From DASZZY01 sp036260395 (GTDB taxonomy: Bacteria; Actinomycetota; UBA4738; CALAEC01): 11,920 bases of DNA. Position 1 is the stretch's first letter. The number at the start of each line of letters is the position of its first letter. Of this stretch, positions 6,577 through 11,920 are shown piece after piece. The translations under genes were made by a program, and so were the position numbers. The notes beneath the pieces were generated by a model. The model saw only the letters and a program-made list of their open reading frames with translations, ran no database searches and was not told the DNA's origin. The stretch spans positions 1-11,920 of the forward strand of contig DASZZY010000145.1 of the NCBI GenBank assembly GCA_036260395.1, in the 5' to 3' direction.

Positions 6577-7352
6577 CGGCGCTCCAGCACGTACCCGCCC
6601 TCACGCGTGAAGTCGACGGCGCGGTGCCCGGCGGCGAACGCGGCCTCGAACGCCTCGGCCACCGCGTCGCGCCACGCCGAGGCGGCGCGGGGATCGTCGC
6701 GTCGCAGCGCCGCATAGTCGGGCGGCACCCGGATCAGCAGGCGCTCCCCGGCCGCGGGCGCGGGGCGTGGCAGGCCCCCCTCCTCGTCGAGGACCACCAG
6801 GGCCCCGGACGGATCGACCGGCTCGGGCCGCCCGGCCACGGCCGCCTCCACGCGCGAGGAGCGGAGGTGCCAGTCGAGCCGCAGCCGGTCGGAGCGGTCG
6901 CCGGCGTTGAGCGCGTCGGTCATCGGCCCGTAGAAGTTGCGCAGGAACCCCGTCGCCGTGGCCCCCAGCTTCCTGAGGTTGAAGTGGGCGTTGCGGGCCA
7001 GCAGCGGGTCGAACGTCCACGTCACCGTGCCGATGCCCCTGGCCAGGCACCACTCCCGCTGCGCCACCTTGAGCCGGAAGCCCACGCCGCGGTGCTCGAG
7101 CCCCGGCAGGACGCCGGTCACGTACGAGTGCAGGTCGATCCGCCACCCTTCCAGCGCCACGAAGCCCACCTGGGCGCCGACCATCCGGCCCTGGCGGAAC
7201 GCCGCGAGCACGGGGTTGCCGTGGGCGGAGAGCGCCCGGAGGAGGTCGGCGGTCAGGAGGTCCTTCTTCCCCCAGACCCGCTCCAGCAGCGCGGCGACCG
7301 CCTGGACGTCCTCCAGCGAGGAGGCCTCGCGGACCTCGACGCCCTCACCCAT
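6573..7352 (-). CDS. GNAT acyltransferase, COG3375 type (candidate D-amino acid N-succinyltransferase)
   Basis: Encodes 259 residues. The GNAT core occupies roughly residues 4-150. It contains the acyl-CoA pyrophosphate loop EHRGVGFRLK (86-95), the WTFDPLLARNAHFNLRKLG segment (112-130) and a following YGP turn. A C-terminal part of about 100 residues contains LLIRVPPDY and ends in GYVLERR; this second part and the total length fit the COG3375 type of GNAT proteins, which often neighbour NSAR/OSBS genes. In a described pathway the GNAT partner of NSAR is a succinyl-CoA:D-amino acid N-succinyltransferase, and this protein is the obvious candidate here. The substrate is inferred from context, not from residues. 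It overlaps the M20 gene by 8 nt upstream and the racemase gene by 4 nt downstream, so translation is coupled. No separate ribosome binding site is evident. Confidence 0.88.
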   Translation of the reverse strand: MGEGVEVREASSLEDVQAVAALLERVWGKKDLLTADLLRALSAHGNPVLAAFRQGRMVGAQVGFVALEGWRIDLHSYVTGVLPGLEHRGVGFRLKVAQREWCLARGIGTVTWTFDPLLARNAHFNLRKLGATATGFLRNFYGPMTDALNAGDRSDRLRLDWHLRSSRVEAAVAGRPEPVDPSGALVVLDEEGGLPRPAPAAGERLLIRVPPDYAALRRDDPRAASAWRDAVAEAFEAAFAAGHRAVDFTREGGYVLERR

Positions 7353-8421
7353 CGCCGGCCAGGTCGTCGACGAGCCGGGCGACCATCTCCGCCCGCCGCG
7401 GCATCTCGTCCACCAGGACGTGCTCGTCGCGGGCGTGCGCGCCGCCGCCCACGGCGCCCAGCCCGTCGAGCGTGGGCACGCCCAGGGCGGCGGTCAGGTT
7501 CCCGTCGCTGGCCCCTCCGACGTCGGCGCCCCCCACGTCGTAGCCCAGGGCCACCAGCCGGCGGTAGAGATCCTCGCTGGCCGAGCGCTCCATCGGGGCC
7601 CGGCTGATCCCGCCCTCGACGTCCACCCGCGCGCCGGGGAGCGCCGGGCGGAGGGAGGACAGCTCATCCTCCAGGCGGCGGCCCTCCTCGGCGGACCACA
7701 CCCGTCCGTCGACCGTGCACCAGGCCGCCTCGGGGACCACGTTGGTCGCCGAGCCGCCCCCCAGCGTCGTCACCGCCACCGTGGTCCCGGCGTCCGGGCG
7801 GGCCAGCGCGCTGATGGCCCGGATCTGGTGGGCCAGCTCCAGGGCCGCGTTCACGCCCTTGTCGGGGTCCAGCCCGGGGTGCGCGGCTCGGCCCCGTACG
7901 CGGACCCGCCAGTCGCCGATCCCCTTCCGCGCCAGCTTCACCTTCCCGCCGTCGGCGGCGGGCTCGAGCACGAGCACCGCGCGGGACCGCCGGGCCTCGT
8001 CCTCGATCAGCGCCTCCGAGCCCCGGCTCCCGACCTCCTCGTCGCCGGTGAGCAGGAACGTGGCCGTCCCCCGGCTGGCCCGCAGCGCGAACAGCCCCTG
8101 GACAACGCCGGCCTTCATGTCGAACGCGCCGGGGCCGCGGGCCACGCCCCCTTCGACGGCGAACGGCAGCTCCGCCAGCGTCCCGGCCGGCCACACCGTG
8201 TCGTAGTGGCCCAGGAGCAGGACCGGCCGCCCGCCGCCCCGCCGCCACACGAGCGCCTCGCCGACGGTCGCCGGGGCGCTCCCCAGGATCTCGCGGAACA
8301 GGTGCTCGAGGACGGCCCGGCACCGGGCCAGCGCGGCCGGGTCGGACGACGGGGACTCGGCCTCCACCAGGCGGCCGAGCGCCGCCACCATCGCTCCCGG
8401 ATCGGGGGTGGGGCCGTCCAC
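7345..8421 (-). CDS. M20 family metallopeptidase (glutamate carboxypeptidase / desuccinylase-like)
   Basis: Encodes 358 residues from a GTG at 8421; the ATG at 8391 (348 residues) is an alternative with GGGAG very close to it. The zinc ligands and catalytic residues of M20 enzymes are all visible: His72 and Asp74 in GHYDTVWPAGT, bridging Asp101 in GPGAFDMKAG, the Glu128-Glu129 pair in TGDEEVGS, Glu153 in LEPA, and the last His329 in GGGAHARDEH. A dimerisation domain (about 165-275) with the AAHPGLDPDKGVNA segment splits the catalytic domain. The closest recognisable type is carboxypeptidase G2-like, a group that cleaves acyl or glutamyl amide bonds of amino acids. Beside an NSAR and a GNAT enzyme, hydrolysis of N-succinyl-L-amino acids is the likely role; general N-acyl amino acid or dipeptide hydrolysis is possible. 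No signal peptide, so cytoplasmic. It starts 5 nt after the ATPase stop. Confidence 0.9.
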   Translation of the reverse strand: MDGPTPDPGAMVAALGRLVEAESPSSDPAALARCRAVLEHLFREILGSAPATVGEALVWRRGGGRPVLLLGHYDTVWPAGTLAELPFAVEGGVARGPGAFDMKAGVVQGLFALRASRGTATFLLTGDEEVGSRGSEALIEDEARRSRAVLVLEPAADGGKVKLARKGIGDWRVRVRGRAAHPGLDPDKGVNAALELAHQIRAISALARPDAGTTVAVTTLGGGSATNVVPEAAWCTVDGRVWSAEEGRRLEDELSSLRPALPGARVDVEGGISRAPMERSASEDLYRRLVALGYDVGGADVGGASDGNLTAALGVPTLDGLGAVGGGAHARDEHVLVDEMPRRAEMVARLVDDLAGDG

Positions 8422-8426
8422 GACCG

Positions 8427-9167
8427 TCAGAGGAGCCGGGACAGGAACGACTGCGTCCGCTTGTGGCGGGGGCTGGCGAACATCTCGCGAGGCGAGCCCT
8501 CCTCCAGGATCACGCCGTCGTCCATGAAGATCATCCGGGTGCCGACCTCGCGGGCGAACCCCATCTCGTGGGTGACCACGACCATCGTCATGCCCTCCTC
8601 GGCCAGCCGCCCCATCACGTCGAGGACCTCCTGGATCAGCTCGGGATCGAGCGCCGAGGTCACCTCGTCGAACAGCATGAGCTTGGGGCGCATCGCCAGC
8701 GACCGGGCGATGGCCACCCGCTGCTGCTGCCCGCCGGAGAGCTGGCCCGGGTAGGCGTCGGCCTTGTGCTCCAGCCCGACGTGGCGGAGCTCCTGCATCG
8801 CCCGCTCGCTGGCCTCTTCCTCGGAGAGCCGGAGGACCTTCCGCAGGGCGATGGTCACGTTCCGGAGGGCCGTCATGTGGGGGAACAGGTTGAACGCCTG
8901 GAACACCATCCCGATGTGCGTCCGGACCTCGTCGAGGTTCGACCGGACATCGGTGATGTCGCGGCCCTCGAACAGCACGCGCCCCTCGGTGGGCTCCTCG
9001 AGGAGGTTGATCGTCTGGAGGAGCGTCGACTTCCCCGACCCGGACGGCCCGATGATCACCAGGACCTCGCCGCCCTCCACGGTGAGGTCCACGCCCTTCA
9101 GGACGTGGAGCGTCCCGAACCACTTGTGGACCGCCTCCAGCCGGATCAGCGAGTCGCCGTGGTTCAT
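8427..9167 (-). CDS. Polar amino acid ABC transporter ATP-binding protein
   Basis: Encodes a 246-residue ATPase that powers amino acid import on the inner face of the membrane. It is complete: Walker A GPSGSGKST at residues 40-48, Q-loop Gln90, signature LSGGQ at 133-137, Walker B LMLFDE at 163-168 with a D-loop SALDPE, and the switch His200. The segments VFQAFNLFPHMTALRNV and DEVTSALDPELI are characteristic of the GlnQ/HisP amino acid importer subfamily. Its ATG overlaps the permease stop as ATGA, so the two subunits are translationally coupled. The much longer open frame upstream of 9167 is a shadow of the permease and binding-protein genes and is not coding. The exact substrate cannot be read from the ATPase. 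Confidence 0.96.
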   Translation of the reverse strand: MNHGDSLIRLEAVHKWFGTLHVLKGVDLTVEGGEVLVIIGPSGSGKSTLLQTINLLEEPTEGRVLFEGRDITDVRSNLDEVRTHIGMVFQAFNLFPHMTALRNVTIALRKVLRLSEEEASERAMQELRHVGLEHKADAYPGQLSGGQQQRVAIARSLAMRPKLMLFDEVTSALDPELIQEVLDVMGRLAEEGMTMVVVTHEMGFAREVGTRMIFMDDGVILEEGSPREMFASPRHKRTQSFLSRLL

Positions 9168-10225
9168 CCGACGATCACGGCCAGGCCGCTGCGCAACCGG
9201 CGCTCCAGCATCGTGACGATCCGGATCATCGGCAGCGTCACGACGAGGTACGCGGCCGCCCCGGCCAGCCACGGGGTCGCGTTGAACGTCTCCTGGTAGG
9301 CATCGCGCGCCACGGACAGGATCTCCCGCTCGCCGAACGTCAGCCCCAGGAGCACCACGAGCGACGTGTCCTTGATCAGCGTGATGAACTCGTTGGTCAG
9401 CGGAGGGATGACCCGCCGGAACGCCTGGGGGAGGATCGCGTAGCGCATGGCCTGGAAGTAGGACATCCCCAGCGATCGGGCCGCCTTCATCTGGCCGCGC
9501 TCGATCGACAGGATCCCGGCCCGGAACACCTCCGCCGTGTAGGCCCCGGCGTTGATCCCCAGGATCACGATGGCCGCCTGGTAGGCGGTCACGTCGAGCC
9601 CCAGGCCGAGCACGATGCCGAAGTAGAAGAACGACAGCTGCCACAGGAGCGGCGTCCCCCGGAAGAAGTTGATGTAGGTCCGCGCCGGCGCCCGGACCGC
9701 CATCCGCCGGGACAGCGCCAGCAGCGCCACGGCCAGGCCGATGCCGATACCGATGGCCTCGCCGGCCATCGCCAGGATCACGGTGTTCTTGGCCCCGGTG
9801 ACGAACTGGCGGGCGAACTCGCCCAGCACCTCGAACCGGAAGAACTGGCGGATGAAGACGTCGACGGTCTCCCCGGACCGGAACCACAGCAGGAACGCGG
9901 CCACCACGACCGCCTGGGCCCCGAGGGCGGCCCCCGAGACGGCCGCCTCCCGGGCCGGCCGCGTCGGCATCCGCCGGTAGCCCACCGCGCCGGCCACCAG
10001 CGCGAGGAGTCCCCCCGCCAGCGACGCGTACAGGACGCCGCTCTGAGCCTCGCTGGTCAGCGTCCGGAGGATCCGCTCGTGGGGGATCAGGCCCCGGGCC
10101 AGCAGGAGCGCCAGCGTCCCGAGCAGGACGGTCCCCAACGCCGCGGCGCCGAGGGCCAGCGTGGCCAGGGACACGGGGACCTGGTCGGCGAACCAATCTC
10201 GCGTGCGGACACGGATGGCCTCCAT
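9164..10225 (-). CDS. Polar amino acid ABC transporter permease with N-terminal membrane extension
   Basis: Encodes 353 residues, about 130 more than a typical HisM/GlnP permease. The C-terminal part (about 140-350) is the binding-protein-dependent transport domain. It contains TGAKNTVILA, the conserved FFRGTPLLWQL segment near residues 187-197, and the EAA coupling loop (about 241-281, centred on GQMKAARSLGMSYFQAM and ILPQAFRR), which contacts the ATPase. The N-terminal part adds three hydrophobic segments (about 19-43, 63-83, 96-114) and a loop of unknown purpose; some general amino acid importers have similarly extended permeases. It is the only permease in the run, so a homodimer is expected. 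A strong ribosome binding site supports the ATG at 10225. Confidence 0.95.
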   Translation of the reverse strand: MEAIRVRTRDWFADQVPVSLATLALGAAALGTVLLGTLALLLARGLIPHERILRTLTSEAQSGVLYASLAGGLLALVAGAVGYRRMPTRPAREAAVSGAALGAQAVVVAAFLLWFRSGETVDVFIRQFFRFEVLGEFARQFVTGAKNTVILAMAGEAIGIGIGLAVALLALSRRMAVRAPARTYINFFRGTPLLWQLSFFYFGIVLGLGLDVTAYQAAIVILGINAGAYTAEVFRAGILSIERGQMKAARSLGMSYFQAMRYAILPQAFRRVIPPLTNEFITLIKDTSLVVLLGLTFGEREILSVARDAYQETFNATPWLAGAAAYLVVTLPMIRIVTMLERRLRSGLAVIVG

Positions 10226-10230
10226 CGCTA

Positions 10231-10238
10231 CCCTCCCC
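10231..10238 (-). promoter_or_regulatory. Ribosome binding site of the permease gene
   Basis: On the minus strand GGGGAGGG lies here, 5 nt before the ATG at 10225. It supports independent translation of the permease after the 69-nt gap behind the binding-protein gene, in contrast to the coupled genes downstream. Confidence 0.65.
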
Positions 10239-10294
10239 GGTCGCGGAACAGGCCCCCCGTGGGGACGGACACCGTGGCCGCGGTCGCCGGTCGG

Positions 10295-11137
10295 CTACGA
10301 GGCGGCGACCACGCTCCCTCCGGGCGGCAGGTCCTCGTACTTCGAGTAGATCTGCTCGTACGTGCCGTCCTCGATGATCTCGCCGAGGATCCGGTCCACC
10401 TCTTCCAGGAGCGCCTCGTTCGCCGGGTTCACGGCGATCCCGTAGTTCTCGCCGGTGTCGATGGTCTCCACGATCTCCAGGCCCTCGCGGGCCTCGATCT
10501 CCTGGAGGGCGTTCGGCTCGTCGTTGATCACGCCGTCGACCTGCCCGGCCTCCAGCGCCGTGTACAGGTCGGGCGTCTGGACGAACGTCCGCAGCTGCAC
10601 GCCCTGCGGGGCGACGTTCTGCTCGGCCCACAGCTCCCCGGTGGTCCCGCGCTGCACGGCTACCACGTGCTCGGCGCCCAGGTCGTCGACGCCGGTGATG
10701 TCGGACCCGGCCTGGACCGCCAGCGTCTGCTGGGCCCGGTAGTACGGCTGGGTGAAGTTGACCTCCTGCTCCCGCTCCGGCGTGATCGTGGTCGCCGAGA
10801 CGACCACGTCGAACCGCCCGGCCGCCAGCTGCGTGAAGATCGTGTCGAAGTCGGTGTCGATGAACTCGGCCTGGAGCCCCAGGCGGTCGGCGATCTCGTT
10901 CGCCAGGTCGACGTCGAGGCCGACGACCTCGCCACCCTCCCGGAACTCGAACGGCGGGTACGGCACATCCATGCCCACCGTGAGGACGCCTGCCTCCAGC
11001 GTCTCCACGGCCGGGCTCTCGCCATCCGCGGGGGGCGGGCCGGCCTGGTCGTCGGCCGCCTGCCCGCCGCAGGCGGCGGCCGTGAGCCCCACCGCCACCA
11101 GGAACGCCACCCACCACATCCGCGTGCCCTTGCCCAT
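10295..11137 (-). CDS. Amino acid ABC transporter substrate-binding lipoprotein
   Basis: Encodes 280 residues: a family 3 solute-binding protein anchored outside the membrane that delivers amino acids to the permease. Residues 1-22 form a lipoprotein signal peptide (basic start, hydrophobic WWVAFLVAVGL, then TAAAC). Cys23 is the lipidation site; Ala at -3 is a less usual lipobox residue. A Gly/Ala/Pro/Asp-rich linker (24-45) follows. The fold begins at VLTVGMDVPYPPFEF; ATTITPERE carries Arg122, the residue that usually clamps the ligand carboxylate, and VDGVINDEPNA carries Asp206, the usual alpha-amino contact. Both being present indicates an alpha-amino acid ligand, but stereochemistry and side chain cannot be predicted. 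The ATG at 11137 is chosen over the GTG at 11140 because it lies 7 nt from the GGAGG core of a perfect ribosome binding site. Confidence 0.95.
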   Translation of the reverse strand: MGKGTRMWWVAFLVAVGLTAAACGGQAADDQAGPPPADGESPAVETLEAGVLTVGMDVPYPPFEFREGGEVVGLDVDLANEIADRLGLQAEFIDTDFDTIFTQLAAGRFDVVVSATTITPEREQEVNFTQPYYRAQQTLAVQAGSDITGVDDLGAEHVVAVQRGTTGELWAEQNVAPQGVQLRTFVQTPDLYTALEAGQVDGVINDEPNALQEIEAREGLEIVETIDTGENYGIAVNPANEALLEEVDRILGEIIEDGTYEQIYSKYEDLPPGGSVVAAS

Positions 11138-11143
11138 CACGCC

Positions 11144-11151
11144 ACCTCCTT
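11144..11151 (-). promoter_or_regulatory. Perfect Shine-Dalgarno of the binding-protein gene
   Basis: On the minus strand AAGGAGGT fully matches the 16S anti-Shine-Dalgarno. It is the strongest ribosome binding site in the run, as expected for the binding protein, which is needed in excess over the other transporter subunits. Spacing from GGAGG favours the ATG at 11137. Confidence 0.75.
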
Positions 11152-11153
11152 CT

Positions 11154-11920
11154 CTACCCGTGCAGCGGCTCCCGCCGGGCTGGCTCGGCTCCGGCGTCCC
11201 GCCGGTCCTTCAAGGCCACCGCGAGCGTCTCCAGCGCCGCATCGACGTCGTCCTCGGTGTTGTAGAAGTGGGGGGAGAAGCGGGTCGAGCCGACCCGGGG
11301 CGACACGATCACCCCTCGACGGGTGAGGTCCGCGGCCACCGCCTCCCCGTCGGCGCCCGGGAAGCGGGCCGTCACCGCGCCGGCCCGGCGATCGTCCTCC
11401 CTGGGCGTCAGCAGCGTGGCCCCCAGCTCGTCCAGCCCCTCGATCAGGCGCGTGGCGAGCCCCAGGTTGTGCCGGAGGATGGCCTCCGGCCCCACGTCGA
11501 GGACGTACTCGATCGCCGCCCCGAGCGCGACGCCCGCAGCGTACGACATCGTCGAGAACTCCATCCGGCGGGCGGACGGCGCCAGGTCCTTCCACCGGGC
11601 GTCGAGGTCGTAGGGCGTCGTGGTGCTCTTCCAGCCGACCAGCGGCGGGCGGAAGCGCTCGAGCACCGCAGGGCTCAGGTAGCAGACGGCCGCGCCGAAC
11701 GTGCTGCACAGCCACTTGTAGGACCCGCTGATCAGCACGTCGACGTCCGAGGCGGTCACGTCGATCGGGACCTGCCCCGCCGACTGGGTGGCGTCGACGA
11801 TCAGCATGGCGTCGTGGGCCCGGGCCAGCTCGACGAGCGCTCCCAGGTCGAAGCGGTGCCCGGTCAGGTACTGGACGTGGCTCACGCAGATCGCCGCGGT
11901 GGCGTCGTCGACCGCCGCGG
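11154..11920 (-). CDS. Class V aminotransferase-fold PLP enzyme, N-terminus beyond window
   Basis: The frame stays open to the right edge, so the start lies outside; the GTG at 11885 is an internal valine codon. About 254 C-terminal residues are visible. They begin in the strand before VSHVQYLTG, followed by the PLP-ring Asp of LIVDATQSAGQ and the Schiff-base lysine in SGSYKWL, the signature of class V aminotransferases (cysteine desulfurase, isopenicillin N epimerase and kynureninase-like enzymes). The small domain contains GVIVSPRVGSTRFSPHFYNTEDDVDAAL in pieces typical of the family, including a probable substrate-carboxylate Arg (RFSPHFYN). The reaction cannot be told from these residues: transamination, beta- or gamma-elimination and epimerisation all occur in the fold. 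It ends 16 nt before the binding-protein gene, pointing to a job on the imported amino acid. Confidence 0.88.
   Translation of the reverse strand, partial: AAVDDATAAICVSHVQYLTGHRFDLGALVELARAHDAMLIVDATQSAGQVPIDVTASDVDVLISGSYKWLCSTFGAAVCYLSPAVLERFRPPLVGWKSTTTPYDLDARWKDLAPSARRMEFSTMSYAAGVALGAAIEYVLDVGPEAILRHNLGLATRLIEGLDELGATLLTPREDDRRAGAVTARFPGADGEAVAADLTRRGVIVSPRVGSTRFSPHFYNTEDDVDAALETLAVALKDRRDAGAEPARREPLHG

Noticed and set aside
6937..8754. 605-codon plus-strand open frame opposite the GNAT, M20 and ATPase genes
   Set aside because: It is antisense to three genes with intact catalytic motifs; its composition (Arg, Pro, Ala, Ser-rich) is that of a high-GC shadow frame and no domain is recognisable.
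10226..10294. Regulatory hairpin between the binding-protein and permease genes
   Set aside because: Only a short CCGT/ACGG stem and G/C-run pairings are found. An mRNA-stabilising hairpin would make sense here but is not supported by a convincing structure.
9168..11117. Upstream extension of the ATPase frame on the minus strand, to 896 codons in total
   Set aside because: Only the last 246 codons show the ABC ATPase. The rest is an out-of-frame reading of the permease and binding-protein genes with a low-complexity Arg/Gly/Pro composition.

Overview
The window is very GC-rich with strong G/C bias at third codon positions. It contains a DUF4012 protein, a small surface protein with an LAxTG-type sorting signal, GC-rich hairpins without U-tracts, and what look like leaderless promoters. 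Together these suggest a chromosomal segment of a high-GC Gram-positive bacterium (Actinomycetota), possibly an uncultured lineage. No rRNA, tRNA, CRISPR array, transposase or phage gene was seen, and no gene-free stretch exceeds 300 bases.

Left part, plus strand (1-4689): the 3' end of a DUF4012 gene; a promoter and ribosome binding site leading to a 164-residue secreted protein with an LAVTG cell-wall sorting signal; then glmS (glucosamine-6-phosphate synthase) preceded by a -10 box so close that the mRNA is probably leaderless; then acpS (holo-ACP synthase) 7 nt behind glmS. A large bulged hairpin closes this unit at 4691-4747. GlmS feeds UDP-GlcNAc and peptidoglycan synthesis, and AcpS activates acyl carrier protein.

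Middle (4748-5460): a less GC-rich island. It holds an AT-rich patch with a repeated CTATAG-containing motif, a hairpin facing the acpS terminator, and two tiny unrecognised two-helix membrane proteins on the minus strand. These genes use codons that their neighbours avoid.

Right part, minus strand (5464-11920): a tightly packed run of genes, read right to left. The order is a class V PLP aminotransferase-like enzyme (its N-terminus lies beyond the window), a polar amino acid ABC importer (lipoprotein binding protein, permease with an N-terminal membrane extension, ATPase), an M20 metallopeptidase, a GNAT acyltransferase of the COG3375 type, and an enolase-superfamily NSAR/OSBS enzyme. Junctions are overlapping (ATGA, GTGA, 8 nt) or a few bases apart, except for a 69-nt gap between binding protein and permease.

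M20 + GNAT + NSAR is the gene set of the described pathway that irreversibly converts D- to L-amino acids: N-succinylation, racemisation of the N-succinyl amino acid, then desuccinylation. Placed behind an amino acid importer and a PLP enzyme, the run reads as a scavenging cassette that would import amino acids (possibly D-forms released from peptidoglycan), convert them to the L-form and deaminate them or process them further. The individual families are well supported by motifs. The pathway assignment is inference from gene content and known biochemistry.
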